Numbered from the stretch's first letter, positions 7,159-16,635 are shown. The stretch is 64,000 bases of DNA from Streptomyces sp. NBC_01214 (GCF_026340975.1 NZ_JAPEOS010000001.1:3505001-3569000), one strand, 5' to 3'. The notes: generated by a model from the letters alone, not told the origin. Made by a program: numbers and translations.

Positions 7159-8865
7159 GTGACCACCGACCAGCATCCCGACTTCTTCGTCCGCCATGCG
7201 GCGCTGCTCGACCAGGCGGTGGAGTGTGCCGCCGACCGCACCTACTGGACGCCGTACCCGGAAACCCCCAGTACCTCTGCGTACGGGGCCGAGGCATCCC
7301 GGCTGGGCGAGGCCGCCTTCCACGGCCTCCTCGGCCAGCCCTTCCGCATCGAAGGGCATCCGGCCACCGGCACCGTGCCCGCCACCGAGGTTTCGCCCTA
7401 CGGCTTCCCGCTCGGCGTCAGTTACCCGTACCTGGCGCCCGATGTGGCCGTCGCGACGGCCAAGTCAGCCGCAGTGGCATGGCGCGCCGCGAGCCCGGAC
7501 ACCCGGGCCGGCGTCGCCGCCGAGATCCTCGCCCGGCTGAACGAGGCGACCTTCGAGATCGCGTACGCCGTCCAGCACACCACCGGCCAGCCCTTCATGA
7601 TGGCGTTCCAGGCCGGCGGTCCACACGCCCAGGACCGGGGTCTCGAAGCGGTCGCCCACGCATGGAACGAGCAAACGCGCCATCCGGTCGCGGCCCGCTG
7701 GAGGAAGCCCCAGCGCAAGGGCGGCCCGCTCGTCATGGACAAGACCTTCACCACCGTGGGACGCGGTGTGGCAGTGCTGATCGCCTGCAACACCTTCCCC
7801 ACCTGGAACGGCTATCCGGGATTGTTCGCGAGTCTGGTCACCGGCAACCCGGTGGTCGTCAAGCCTCATCGACGTGCCGTGCTGCCACTGGCGATCACCG
7901 TGCGGATAGCCCGTGAGGTGCTGGCGGAGGCCGGCTTCGATCCGGACGTGGTACTGCTCGCCGCCGCGAAGCCCGACGAGCGCACCGCCCCTGCCCTGGC
8001 CACCCACCCCGATGTGCGCATCGTGGACTACACCGGCTCCAGCGAGTTCGGCGACTGGCTGGAGACCAACGCCCGCCAGGCCGCGGTCCACACCGAGAAG
8101 TCCGGGCTCAACACCGTCGTCGTGGACTCCACGGACGATTACGCTGGTCTGCTGCGCAACCTCGCCTTCTCCCTGTCGCTCTACAGCGGCCAGATGTGCA
8201 CCACCCCGCAGAACATCCTCGTTCCCCGCAACGGCTTCCCCACCGACCAGGGGCGCCGTACGGCCGACGAGTTCGCCGCCGACCTCGGCGCCGCCCTGGA
8301 CAGGCTGCTCGGCGACCCGGCCCGTGCGGCCGCCACCCTCGGCGCGATCGTGAACGACGGTGTCCTGAAGCGCGTGGCGGAGGCGGCGGAACTCGACCGT
8401 GTCGCCCATCCGTCGAGGCAAATCACCCACCCGGACTTCCCGGACGCGGCCGTCCGTTCCCCGCTGTTGGTCCGGCTCGAGGCCGAGACCGACGAAGAGA
8501 CATACACGAGCGAGTGGTTCGGGCCGGTCTCCTTCGTCATCGGTACCGACTCCACCGCGCACGGCCTGCGTCTCCTGCACGACACCGTACGGCGCCACGG
8601 CGCGCTGACCGCCTCCGTGTACGCCACCGCCGAGGGTGTGCTGGAGGCGGCACGGGCAACCGCGCTGGAGGCGGGCGTGCACCTGTCGGAGAACCTGACC
8701 GGCGCGGTCTTCGTCAACCAGTCCGCCGCCTTCAGCGACTTCCACGGCACCGCGGCCAACCCCGCGGCCAATGCCGCCCTCACCGACCCGGCGTTCGTCA
8801 CCGGACGCTTCTCGGTCGTCCAGTCCCGGCGCCACGCACCCGCAGAGGAGCACGTCGATGCGTGA
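7159..8865 (+). CDS. paaN: Phenylacetic acid degradation protein PaaN (aldehyde dehydrogenase family)
   Basis: A 568-residue protein of the PaaN type that has an aldehyde dehydrogenase domain but no C-terminal MaoC hydratase domain, unlike E. coli PaaZ. The catalytic cysteine Cys347 (QMCTTPQN) and the general-base Glu313 (TEKSGLN) are intact. The NAD(P)-site region includes NTFPTWNGYPG. The family is assigned to oxidation of the ring-opened semialdehyde after epoxidation and isomerisation of phenylacetyl-CoA. It starts at a GTG after CAGGAG and is the first gene of a ten-gene operon. The thiolase gene overlaps its 3' end by eight bases. Confidence 0.85.
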   Translation: MTTDQHPDFFVRHAALLDQAVECAADRTYWTPYPETPSTSAYGAEASRLGEAAFHGLLGQPFRIEGHPATGTVPATEVSPYGFPLGVSYPYLAPDVAVATAKSAAVAWRAASPDTRAGVAAEILARLNEATFEIAYAVQHTTGQPFMMAFQAGGPHAQDRGLEAVAHAWNEQTRHPVAARWRKPQRKGGPLVMDKTFTTVGRGVAVLIACNTFPTWNGYPGLFASLVTGNPVVVKPHRRAVLPLAITVRIAREVLAEAGFDPDVVLLAAAKPDERTAPALATHPDVRIVDYTGSSEFGDWLETNARQAAVHTEKSGLNTVVVDSTDDYAGLLRNLAFSLSLYSGQMCTTPQNILVPRNGFPTDQGRRTADEFAADLGAALDRLLGDPARAAATLGAIVNDGVLKRVAEAAELDRVAHPSRQITHPDFPDAAVRSPLLVRLEAETDEETYTSEWFGPVSFVIGTDSTAHGLRLLHDTVRRHGALTASVYATAEGVLEAARATALEAGVHLSENLTGAVFVNQSAAFSDFHGTAANPAANAALTDPAFVTGRFSVVQSRRHAPAEEHVDA

Positions 8866-10042
8866 TGATGAGGTCTACCTGATCGACGGGGCCCGCACTC
8901 CGCTCGGCCGCCACCGAGGCGCCCTGGCCTCCGTACGCCCCGACGATCTGGCCGCCCTCGTGGTCGGCGAGGCGGTACGTCGCTCTGGCATCCCGGCCGA
9001 CACCGTGGACGAGGTGATCCTCGGCGCCGCGAACCAGGCGGGCGAGGACAACCGGGACGTGGCCCGGATGGCCGTCCTGCTGGCCGGACTGCCGGACACC
9101 GTGCCCGGATACACCGTCAACCGGCTGTGCGCGTCCGGACTGACGGCCGTCGCCTCGGCCGCCCAGGCGATTCGTGCGGGGGAGGCAGACCTGGTCGTCG
9201 CGGGCGGAGTGGAGTCGATGACCCGTGCCCCCTGGGTGATGGCCAAGCCCGGCACGCCCTGGGCCCGGCCCGGCGAGGTCCACGACACCTCCCTCGGCTG
9301 GCGCTTCACCAACCCGCGCTTCCCGGCCGCGACCAGCCTGTCCATGGGCGAGACCGCCGAGGAGGTCGCCGCCCTGGACGGCATCACCCGCCTCGACGCG
9401 GACACCTTCGCGCTGCGCAGCCACCGCAGGGCGGAGGCCGCCCAGAGGGCGGGCCGCTTCAAGGAAGAGATCGTGCCGGTGCGGGTGGCGGACGGCGAGG
9501 TGACCCAGGACGAGGGGCCTCGGCCGTCCACCTCGCTGGAGAAGCTCGGCGGACTGCGCACGTCCTTCCGCAGCGACGGGATCATCACCGCGGGCAACTC
9601 CTCGCCGCTGTCCGACGGGGCCGCTGCCATCGTGGTGGCGAGTTTGGCGGCGGTCGAACGATACCGGCTCACCCCCCGGGCCCGCGTCGTCACCGCCGCA
9701 TCGGCCGGGGTCGAGCCCCGCTTGATGGGGCTCGGGCCTGTGCCGGCCACCTTGAAGGCACTCGCCCGCGCGGGCTGGCGGTCCGACGACCTGGACGCCG
9801 TCGAGGTGAACGAGGCCTTCGCCGCCCAAGCGCTGGCAGTCGTCCGACGCCTGCGGCTCGACGAGGACCGCGTCAATGCCGACGGCGGCGCCATCGCCCT
9901 CGGACACCCGCTCGGCTGCTCCGGCGCCCGCATCCTGCTCACCCTGCTCGGACGCATGGAACGCGAGGACGCCCGACGGGGACTGGCGACCATGTGTGTG
10001 GGGGTCGGCCAGGGCGTGGCGATGCTGGTGGAGCGCGTATGA
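8858..10042 (+). CDS. paaJ: Acetyl-CoA acyltransferase (beta-ketoadipyl-CoA thiolase type)
   Basis: A 394-residue thiolase with the nucleophilic Cys91 in NRLCASGL, the His motif GGAIALGHPLGCSGAR and the second cysteine in MCVGVGQG. PaaJ cleaves 3-oxo-5,6-dehydrosuberyl-CoA and 3-oxoadipyl-CoA in the last steps of phenylacetate breakdown. I chose the ATG at 8858 because GAGGAG lies seven bases upstream and the protein then begins as thiolases do (EVYLIDGARTPLG). The gene overlaps the end of paaN and overlaps the next gene as ATGA. The substrate is assigned from the operon. Confidence 0.85.
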   Translation: MRDDEVYLIDGARTPLGRHRGALASVRPDDLAALVVGEAVRRSGIPADTVDEVILGAANQAGEDNRDVARMAVLLAGLPDTVPGYTVNRLCASGLTAVASAAQAIRAGEADLVVAGGVESMTRAPWVMAKPGTPWARPGEVHDTSLGWRFTNPRFPAATSLSMGETAEEVAALDGITRLDADTFALRSHRRAEAAQRAGRFKEEIVPVRVADGEVTQDEGPRPSTSLEKLGGLRTSFRSDGIITAGNSSPLSDGAAAIVVASLAAVERYRLTPRARVVTAASAGVEPRLMGLGPVPATLKALARAGWRSDDLDAVEVNEAFAAQALAVVRRLRLDEDRVNADGGAIALGHPLGCSGARILLTLLGRMEREDARRGLATMCVGVGQGVAMLVERV

Positions 10043-10809
10043 GCACGCGGGACGACACGGCGTACGAGACCCTGCGGGTCGAGGCCGGCGCGGACCGGGT
10101 TGTCGTGACCCTGCACCGGCCGGAGGCTCGCAACGCCATCAGCAGCGGCATGATCGCCGAACTGCATCGCGTGTGCGAGGACCTGGAGCGCGCGCCGAGG
10201 CTGCTTCTGCTCACCGGGCACGGCGGGGTCTTCGCCGGCGGCGCCGACATAGCCGAACTGCGTTGGCGTGGCCGGGAGGAGGCGCTGCAGGGAATCAACA
10301 GCCGTCTGTTCGAGCGGGTACGCAGGCTGCCCCTGCCCACCGTGGCCGCGGTGGACGGCTGGGCGCTGGGCGGCGGCGCCGAGCTTGCGTACGCCTGCGA
10401 CATTCGGATCGCCGGGCCAAACGCCGTCTTCGGCAACCCCGAACCTGGCCTGGGCATCCTCGCCGCCGCCGGGGCCTGTTGGCGGCTGCGGGAGCTGCTC
10501 GGCGAGTCGGTGGCCAAACAGGTCCTGCTCGCCGGGCGGAACCTCGACGCACCTGCCGCGCTCGCCTGTGGGCTGGTCACGGACGTCGTACCGGCCGAGC
10601 GGCTGAACGCCGAGGCACACGCCCTGCTGGACCGCATGGCTCGTTCCTCGGCGCTTGCCCTGCGGCTGACCAAGCTCGTCACCGACGCCCCGGGTGCCCA
10701 TCCGGTGGCTGACGACCTCGCCCAGGCCGTGCTGTTCGAGGGCCGCGACAAGGAGGAGCGCATGACGCGATTCCTGGAGAAGAACGAGAAGAACGGAGGC
10801 CGGGCATGA
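10039..10809 (+). CDS. paaF: Enoyl-CoA hydratase/isomerase (PaaF-like)
   Basis: A 256-residue crotonase-fold protein. Both catalytic glutamates of true hydratases are visible, in GGGAELAYACDI and in GNPEPGLGI. The oxyanion-hole region includes GVFAGGADIAEL. In phenylacetate catabolism PaaF hydrates 2,3-dehydroadipyl-CoA. The ATG overlaps the thiolase stop (ATGA), and its 3' end overlaps the dehydrogenase start, so it is translationally coupled on both sides. The assignment as PaaF rather than PaaG rests on the two glutamates. Confidence 0.75.
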   Translation: MSTRDDTAYETLRVEAGADRVVVTLHRPEARNAISSGMIAELHRVCEDLERAPRLLLLTGHGGVFAGGADIAELRWRGREEALQGINSRLFERVRRLPLPTVAAVDGWALGGGAELAYACDIRIAGPNAVFGNPEPGLGILAAAGACWRLRELLGESVAKQVLLAGRNLDAPAALACGLVTDVVPAERLNAEAHALLDRMARSSALALRLTKLVTDAPGAHPVADDLAQAVLFEGRDKEERMTRFLEKNEKNGGRA

Positions 10810-11672
10810 CCTTGGCATCAGTACCGCCCGCCGTCGTGGGGGTGATCGGCGGCGGCCGGATGGGGACCGGTATCGCCCAGTCCTTCGCGGCCGCAGGGTC
10901 GTCCGTGGTCGTCGTGGAACACGACGAAGCGGCCGCGACCGTCGCGCTGAACCGCATCGCCGACGGGCTGAGGCAGGCCGCCGAGCGCGAGGGGCCCGGC
11001 GGATCCGCCACCGATCACGTACCGGACCGGGTCACCGCCGTCACCTCGATCGCCGAACTACCGGCCGACGCCGATCTCGTCGTAGAGGCGGTACCGGAGG
11101 ACGCCGCGCTCAAGGCCCGGCTGCTCGCCGCCGCCGAGCGGGCCGTGGGGGAGCGGTGCGTGCTCGCCACCAACACCAGTTCCCTGCCGGTCACCGAACT
11201 CGCGGCGGCCCTGAAGCGGCCGGGACGCTTCCTGGGCATGCACTTCTTCAACCCGGTGCCCGTCTCCGCGCTCGTCGAACTGGTCCTCACTCCCGACACC
11301 ACCGGGGAGACTCTGACGGCGGCGGTCGGCTGGACGCACGCCCTGGGCAAGCAGAAGGTCGTCGTCCAGGACTCGCCGGGATTCGCCAGCAGCCGTCTCG
11401 GCCTGGCCCTCGGTCTGGAGGCCGTCCGCATGGTCGAGGAGGGGGTCGCCGAGCCGGAGGCCATCGACACGGCCATGCGCCTGGGATACCGGCACCCGAT
11501 GGGGCCGCTGCGCCTCACCGACGTAGTAGGTCTCGACGTACGGCTGGCCATTGCCGACCACCTGCACAGGACGCTCGGGGAGCGGTTCGCCCCGCCGGCA
11601 TTGCTGCGGGAGAAGGTCGCCCGCGGCGAGCTGGGCCGCAAGACGGGGAAGGGGTTCTACTCATGGCCGTGA
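10806..11672 (+). CDS. paaH: 3-hydroxyacyl-CoA dehydrogenase
   Basis: This 288-residue single-function dehydrogenase has an N-terminal NAD site (GVIGGGRMGTGIAQ). The catalytic His lies in MHFFNPVPVSALVELV. The C-terminal dimerisation domain ends in [12 protein letters not shown]. It oxidises 3-hydroxyadipyl-CoA to 3-oxoadipyl-CoA before thiolysis. Start and stop overlap the neighbouring genes. It is close in length to the 282-290 residue bacterial FadB2/PaaH relatives. Confidence 0.88.
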   Translation: MTLASVPPAVVGVIGGGRMGTGIAQSFAAAGSSVVVVEHDEAAATVALNRIADGLRQAAEREGPGGSATDHVPDRVTAVTSIAELPADADLVVEAVPEDAALKARLLAAAERAVGERCVLATNTSSLPVTELAAALKRPGRFLGMHFFNPVPVSALVELVLTPDTTGETLTAAVGWTHALGKQKVVVQDSPGFASSRLGLALGLEAVRMVEEGVAEPEAIDTAMRLGYRHPMGPLRLTDVVGLDVRLAIADHLHRTLGERFAPPALLREKVARGELGRKTGKGFYSWP

Positions 11673-12508
11673 CCGATGGTGCGCCCACCGAGGCTCAGGA
11701 GCCGGGCCGTCCCGCCCGTCACGGGGTCGCCTACGACGTCACCGACGCCGTGGCCGTCATCGAGCTGCGCGGTCCCGGGAGCGGCAACGCGCTCGACACC
11801 CATATGCGCAGCGCCCTCCTCATGGCGGCACGCCGCCTGACCACGGACACCGCACGCGGTGTAAGGGCTGCCCTGATCACTGCCCGCGGAAGGCATTTCT
11901 GCGTCGGCCAGGACCTCAGGGAGCACGCCCGGCAGCTGAACACCGCGCCCGAGGCGGCCTTCGCGAACCTTCCCAACGACTACAACCCGCTGCTGAAGGA
12001 GCTGCACGGGCTGCCGGTCCCGCTCGTCGTGGCCGTCGAGGGCGCATGTGTCGGGGCTGGGCTCGGCATCGCGCTCTGCGCGGATCTGCGCGTCGCCGCC
12101 GAAGGAGCCCACTTCGCGACTGCCTTCACCGGCATCGGCCTGGCCTCCGACTCGGGGGTCGCCCGCGGCCTCGCCCGCCAGCTCGGTCCTTCGCGGACCG
12201 CAGGACTCATGCTCCTCGGAGACCGCTTCTCCGCACAGGACGCCGAACGCTGGGGCCTGGTCCACCGCGTCGTCGCGGACGGCTCGGCCACGGCTGAGGG
12301 GCTGGCCGTCGCCCGCTCCCTCGCAGGCGGACCCACCGCCGCCCACCGAGAGATCAAGGCACTGCTGCGGTCCGCGGCCACCGCTACGCTGCCGGCCGCG
12401 CTGGAGCGCGAAGCCGTGATCCAGCGCCGGCTCGGCGCCACCGAGGACCACCGCGAAGCCGTCACGGCGTTCCTCGAACGCCGCAGCCCGGCCTTCCGCG
12501 GCCATTGA
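11663..12508 (+). CDS. paaG: Enoyl-CoA hydratase/isomerase (PaaG-like 1,2-epoxyphenylacetyl-CoA isomerase)
   Basis: A 281-residue crotonase-fold protein. The first hydratase glutamate is absent ([16 protein letters not shown]), while an aspartate is kept in [11 protein letters not shown]. This pattern matches PaaG isomerases, which use Asp and convert ring-1,2-epoxyphenylacetyl-CoA to the oxepin. About 20 extra N-terminal residues precede the fold. The ATG at 11663 lies inside the end of paaH. It is the last gene before the epoxidase genes that supply its substrate. The functional label is inferred from the residue pattern plus context. Confidence 0.75.
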   Translation: MAVTDGAPTEAQEPGRPARHGVAYDVTDAVAVIELRGPGSGNALDTHMRSALLMAARRLTTDTARGVRAALITARGRHFCVGQDLREHARQLNTAPEAAFANLPNDYNPLLKELHGLPVPLVVAVEGACVGAGLGIALCADLRVAAEGAHFATAFTGIGLASDSGVARGLARQLGPSRTAGLMLLGDRFSAQDAERWGLVHRVVADGSATAEGLAVARSLAGGPTAAHREIKALLRSAATATLPAALEREAVIQRRLGATEDHREAVTAFLERRSPAFRGH

Positions 12509-12543
12509 CCCACTCATCGAGTACGACGGGACACGCATACCCC

Positions 12544-13518
12544 ATGAACACCCCCACCGTCACACCATCCGGGCCCCAGGGCCCCGAGGCCACCTTCGAG
12601 GACACCATCGCCCGCGACCAGCGCATCGAGCCCCGGGACTGGATGCCCGACGGCTACCGCACCACGCTGATCAGGCAGATCGCCCAGCATGCCCACTCCG
12701 AGATCATCGGTATGCAGCCGGAGGGCGAGTGGATCACCCGGGCACCCTCGCTGCGCCGCAAGGCCATCCTCTTCGCCAAGGTGCAGGACGAGGCCGGGCA
12801 CGGGCTGTACCTCTACTCCGCGGCTGAGACCCTCGGGGCGGACCGCACGGACATGACGGCGCGTCTGATCGACGGCCGCCAGAAGTACTCGTCCATCTTC
12901 AACTACCCGACCGAGACCTTCGCCGACGTCGGCGTGATCGGCTGGTTCGTGGACGGCGCGGCGATCTGCAACCAGGTGCCCCTGTGCCGGACGTCGTACG
13001 GCCCGTACGGGCGCGCCATGGTCCGTGTGTGCAAGGAGGAGTCCTTCCACCAGCGGCAGGGGTACGAACTCCTGCTGACGATGATGCGCGGCACCGACGA
13101 GCAGCGGGAGATGGTGCAGGACGCGGTGAACCGCTGGTGGTGGCCGTCGCTGATGATGTTCGGCCCGCCGGACGCCGACTCGCCCAACTCCGCGCGATCC
13201 ATGGCCTGGAAGATCAAACGGCACTCCAACGACGAACTGCGACAGCGGTTCGTCGACATGACCGTGCCGCAGGCCCAGAAGCTCGGCGTCACCCTGCCCG
13301 ACCCCGGCCTGCGGTGGAACGAGGAGCGCGGGCACCACGACTTCGGCGCCCCCGACTGGGACGAGCTGAAGCGCGTGGTCTCCGGCGACGGACCGTGCAA
13401 CGCCGAACGGATTGCACGGCGCCGGGCCGCCCACGAGGAGGGCGCCTGGGTGCGGGAGGCGGCCTCGGCCCATGCCTCCAAGCGGGCGACCCGGGTGCGT
13501 GAAGGAGCGGCGGCATGA
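12544..13518 (+). CDS. paaA: Phenylacetyl-CoA 1,2-epoxidase catalytic subunit PaaA
   Basis: A 324-residue diiron ferritin-like oxygenase subunit. The iron-ligand motifs are [10 protein letters not shown] and [12 protein letters not shown], and the signature blocks [19 protein letters not shown] and [15 protein letters not shown] are present. With PaaC it epoxidises the ring of phenylacetyl-CoA. I chose the ATG at 12544; a TTG at 12505 overlapping the previous stop would add 13 residues, and neither has a strong ribosome site. paaB starts inside its stop codon. Confidence 0.93.
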   Translation: MNTPTVTPSGPQGPEATFEDTIARDQRIEPRDWMPDGYRTTLIRQIAQHAHSEIIGMQPEGEWITRAPSLRRKAILFAKVQDEAGHGLYLYSAAETLGADRTDMTARLIDGRQKYSSIFNYPTETFADVGVIGWFVDGAAICNQVPLCRTSYGPYGRAMVRVCKEESFHQRQGYELLLTMMRGTDEQREMVQDAVNRWWWPSLMMFGPPDADSPNSARSMAWKIKRHSNDELRQRFVDMTVPQAQKLGVTLPDPGLRWNEERGHHDFGAPDWDELKRVVSGDGPCNAERIARRRAAHEEGAWVREAASAHASKRATRVREGAAA

Positions 13519-13841
13519 GCGGCACCGACCGGACTTCCGCCGGCGGACCCGTCCGCATACGGGACGAGTGGCCGCTGTACGAGGTGTTCGTCCGGGGCAA
13601 GCGTGGACTGAACCATGTCCACGTGGGCTCCCTGCGCGCGCCCGACGACGCGATGGCCCTTGTCCACGCCCGCGACCTGTACACCCGGCGCAACGAGGGC
13701 GTGAGTGTCTGGGCCGTGCGATCCGACTCCATCGCCGCCTCCACCCTCGCCGAGAAGGATCCCTTCTTCGCGCCCAGCGGCGACAAGGTCTACCGGCACC
13801 CGACCTTCTACGACATCCCCGACGACGTACCCCACATCTAG
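13515..13841 (+). CDS. paaB: Phenylacetyl-CoA epoxidase subunit PaaB
   Basis: This 108-residue protein has the compact PaaB fold signature, including [20 protein letters not shown] and [12 protein letters not shown] near residue 50. PaaB bridges PaaAC heterodimers in the epoxidase. The ATGA overlap with paaA indicates coupled translation, and paaC begins 12 bases downstream. Length is normal for the family (about 95-110). Confidence 0.92.
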   Translation: MSGTDRTSAGGPVRIRDEWPLYEVFVRGKRGLNHVHVGSLRAPDDAMALVHARDLYTRRNEGVSVWAVRSDSIAASTLAEKDPFFAPSGDKVYRHPTFYDIPDDVPHI

Positions 13842-13853
13842 GAGCGGCCGCCA

Positions 13854-14720
13854 ATGAGTCACGAGGATCTGTACGTCGACCACGACAACGCGCAGTGGGC
13901 GTTCGGCACCGGATTCACCGACCCCCTGCACGGCATCGACCAGAGGGTGCCGGACGGCATCGACGCCGGAGACCTTGCCGCCTGCTGTCTGGCCCTGGGC
14001 GACGACGCCCTGGTGTCCGCCCAGCGGCTCGCCGAGTGGTGCACACGCGCCCCGGAACTGGAGGAGGAACTCGCCCTGGCCAACATCGGCCTCGACCTGC
14101 TCGGCCAGGCCCGGCTGCTGTATGCCAGGACGGGACGGGCCGACGGTACGGGCCGCGGCGAGGACGCGTACGCGTACTTCCGTGATCCAGACGGCTTCCG
14201 CAACCTACGGCTGGCCGAACTGCCCGGCGGCGACTTCGCCTTCACGATCACACGGCTGCTCGTCATGTCGGTCTGGCGGCTGGCCGTCTTCGAGGAGCTC
14301 ACCAGCGCTCCTGATCCGGTGCTCGCCGCCATCGCCGCCAAGAGCGTGAAGGAGCTCTCCTACCATTGCCACTACGCCGCGGTGTGGACCGTGCGCTTGG
14401 GCGACGGGACTCCCGAGTCCCGTGACCGTCTCAGAACGGCGCTGTTCGACGTCGCGCCCTGGCTGGGAGAACCACTGACCGACCGGACCGCAGCCGGTCT
14501 GGGCGCCGAGTCCGCAGTGGTCGCCGACCGGACGCTGCGGCATCTCGCCGACGTCCTGGTGCGAGCGGGATTCGACCCCTCCGAGGTCCTGCCTCTCGGC
14601 CCGGCGTCCGCCCCCGCCATACCCGGCTCCGGCCGCGACGGTGACCGTACCGAACACCTGGCGCCGCTCCTCACCGAACTCCAGAGCATCGCCCGCGCAC
14701 ACCCGCAGGCGCAATGGTGA
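13854..14720 (+). CDS. paaC: Phenylacetyl-CoA epoxidase structural subunit PaaC
   Basis: A 288-residue ferritin-like subunit with ANIGLDLLGQARLLYAR near residue 76 and KELSYHCHYAAVWTVRLGDG near 163. PaaC stabilises PaaA but has lost the diiron ligands in characterised members. AGGAG lies ten bases before the ATG. Its 3' end overlaps the paaD start by seven bases. Confidence 0.92.
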   Translation: MSHEDLYVDHDNAQWAFGTGFTDPLHGIDQRVPDGIDAGDLAACCLALGDDALVSAQRLAEWCTRAPELEEELALANIGLDLLGQARLLYARTGRADGTGRGEDAYAYFRDPDGFRNLRLAELPGGDFAFTITRLLVMSVWRLAVFEELTSAPDPVLAAIAAKSVKELSYHCHYAAVWTVRLGDGTPESRDRLRTALFDVAPWLGEPLTDRTAAGLGAESAVVADRTLRHLADVLVRAGFDPSEVLPLGPASAPAIPGSGRDGDRTEHLAPLLTELQSIARAHPQAQW

Positions 14721-15250
14721 CGCTCGCGGAAGCCGGCGAGCACCGCCGAGATGCGGCGCACCGCGCCTGGCGTACCGCCTGCGAGATCCCCGATCCTGAA
14801 CTGCCCATGCTGACCCTCGCCGACCTCGGAGTGCTCCGCGGTGTCGAGGTGGAGCAGGACGGTACGGTCGTCGTGCGGCTCACCCCGACCTACTCAGGCT
14901 GTCCCGCCGTGGCCGAGATGCGGGCTGAAGCCGCCACCCGGCTGCAGGCGGACGGCTTTCCCGCCGTTCGGGTCGTCACCGTGCTCGACCCGCCCTGGAC
15001 TACCGACTGGATCACATCCCAGGGCCGCCTCAAGCTCGCCGAACACGGCATCGCACCACCGGGGCCTCGGCGCCTCAGCGAATCCGGGCCGGTGTGGCTG
15101 TCCCTCGGGCCGGCCCCGGCGGATGTGCCCTGCCCGCGCTGCGCCTCGGTCGATACCGAGGAGATCTCACGGTTCGCCGCAACCGCCTGCTTGGCGCTCC
15201 GCCGCTGCGGCACCTGCCTGGAGCCCTTCGAGCACCTCAAGGACCTTTGA
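14714..15250 (+). CDS. paaD: Iron-sulfur assembly-type protein PaaD of the epoxidase system
   Basis: A 178-residue protein with an N-terminal DUF59/MIP18 domain: IPDPELPMLTLADLGV near residue 25 and TPTYSGCPA near 57. A C-terminal Cys motif (PCPRCAS followed by RRCGTC) could bind a metal. PaaD is thought to help mature the epoxidase or the PaaE cluster. Its start lies inside the end of paaC, and its stop shares one base with the paaE start. Confidence 0.9.
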   Translation: MVTLAEAGEHRRDAAHRAWRTACEIPDPELPMLTLADLGVLRGVEVEQDGTVVVRLTPTYSGCPAVAEMRAEAATRLQADGFPAVRVVTVLDPPWTTDWITSQGRLKLAEHGIAPPGPRRLSESGPVWLSLGPAPADVPCPRCASVDTEEISRFAATACLALRRCGTCLEPFEHLKDL

Positions 15251-16386
15251 TGACGATCCCCTCCCGTCCCCCCGTCACGGCGCGGACCCGTCTGCGTCCC
15301 ACCTTCCACGCCCTGCGCGTCGCAGCGGTTGAGGGGCTGTGCTCCGACGCCGCCGCGCTCACCCTCGCGATACCGGACCGTCTGGCCGAGGAATTCGCGT
15401 TTCTCCCCGGCCAGTGCCTCACCGTGCGCCGGGAGATCGACGGCCGCGACGAGCGCCGCTCCTACTCCATCTGCTCCCCCGTCGGGGCACCACCGCGCAT
15501 CGGCATCCGCGTGGTCCCCGGCGGCCTGTTCTCGTCCTGGCTCGTCCACGGTGTGCGCCCGGGAGACATCCTTGAGGTGATGGGGCCGGTCGGTGCTTTC
15601 ACCCCCGACCTCAGCGCAGCCGGTCAACCCGGTGATTCCGGTCAACCCGGTGGCCTCGGCCACTTCGTGCTGATCGCTGCCGGGTCCGGCATCACACCGA
15701 TGCTGTCGATCGCCGCCTCCGTACTCGCCGCCGACGACTCGTCCCGCATCACCCTCCTCTACGGCAACCGGCGCACCGATTCGGTGATGTTCGCGGACGA
15801 ACTGGCAGATCTGAAAGACCAGTACCCGGCCCGCTTCCAGCTTGTTCACGTGTTGTCCCGCGAGCCGCGCGGGGCCGAAATGCTCTCCGGCCGCCTCGAT
15901 GCGGCGCGGCTCACCGCCCTGCTCGATGCCCTGGTCGACACCGACGGCGTCGACCAATGGTGGCTGTGCGGTCCGCACGGCATGGTCCGTGACTCCAGCG
16001 CCATCCTGGCCGGGCTCGGCGTCCCGGCTGACCGAATCCACCAGGAACTGTTCCACGCCGATGAAGAGCCGCCCGCCGCCCGCCACGAGGTCTCGGCGAT
16101 CGGTCTCGCCACGAGCGAAGTCACCGTCGTCCTGGATGGCAGGGTCACCACGTTCCCGGCCCCCCGGGACCGGACCGTCCTCGACGCTGCCCAACAGCTC
16201 CGCCCCGACCTGCCGTTCGCCTGCAGAGGCGGCGTCTGCGGGACGTGCCGCGCCCTGGTGACCCAGGGCCGGGGGGACATGCGCCGCAACTACGCCCTGG
16301 AGCCCGCGGAGGTGGCTGCGGGATACGTCTTGACCTGCCAGACCCGCCCCGCATCGGACGAGCTCACCGTGGACTTCGACATGTGA
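15250..16386 (+). CDS. paaE: Phenylacetyl-CoA epoxidase reductase PaaE
   Basis: A 378-residue flavin reductase. The N-terminal FAD domain contains RRSYSICSP near residue 74. The NAD(P) domain contains AAGSGITPML and WWLCGPHGM. The C-terminal plant-type 2Fe-2S domain has ACRGGVCGTCRA and a fourth Cys in YVLTCQT. It passes electrons from NADPH to the diiron centre of PaaA. A short Gly/Gln/Pro repeat (QPGDSGQPGG) forms an insertion near residue 120. It is the last gene of the operon; I see no strong hairpin terminator after it. Confidence 0.93.
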   Translation: MTIPSRPPVTARTRLRPTFHALRVAAVEGLCSDAAALTLAIPDRLAEEFAFLPGQCLTVRREIDGRDERRSYSICSPVGAPPRIGIRVVPGGLFSSWLVHGVRPGDILEVMGPVGAFTPDLSAAGQPGDSGQPGGLGHFVLIAAGSGITPMLSIAASVLAADDSSRITLLYGNRRTDSVMFADELADLKDQYPARFQLVHVLSREPRGAEMLSGRLDAARLTALLDALVDTDGVDQWWLCGPHGMVRDSSAILAGLGVPADRIHQELFHADEEPPAARHEVSAIGLATSEVTVVLDGRVTTFPAPRDRTVLDAAQQLRPDLPFACRGGVCGTCRALVTQGRGDMRRNYALEPAEVAAGYVLTCQTRPASDELTVDFDM

Positions 16387-16402
16387 GCGCGAACAAGTCG
16401 AC

Positions 16403-16491
16403 AACGTTCGGTTTTCTCGACGATGAACGATCGGAAACCTGCGCTGGAAAAGGCGCATGCCGTTCGGCACAGTAAGCCCGGGTCAATCAAT
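16403..16491. repeat. 89-bp dispersed repeat, copy A
   Basis: The stretch from AACGTTCGGTTTTCTCGACG onward recurs at 22970-23058, with conserved blocks such as CTCGACGATGAA, GATCGGAAAC and CGGCACAGTA. The differences fall in no clear codon pattern on either strand. Both copies lie a few hundred bases upstream of an unrelated plus-strand gene. The repeat could be the end of a lost insertion element or a conserved remnant; I do not recognise it. Confidence 0.6.
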
Positions 16492-16635
16492 CGCTCTTTT
16501 CGAACAGATGTTCGGTAGGGCAGGTGTAATCCGCCGCCGTCAGCCCGAGTCAACCGCGAGGCGTAGCGTGACATCACACTCTGCGCGTCCGGCACAAGCT
16601 CTCCCACGAGAAAGCCAGCTGTTTCAGGCGCTGTC

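Noticed and set aside
5063..7297. Minus-strand open frame of 744 codons opposite E1-beta and E2
   Set aside because: It is antisense to well-supported genes and the translation resembles no protein.
7159..16386. Tropolone or tropodithietic acid type biosynthetic cluster built on paa genes
   Set aside because: No DAHP synthase, thioester hydrolase or flavoprotein oxygenase genes accompany the paa genes; plain catabolism explains the content.
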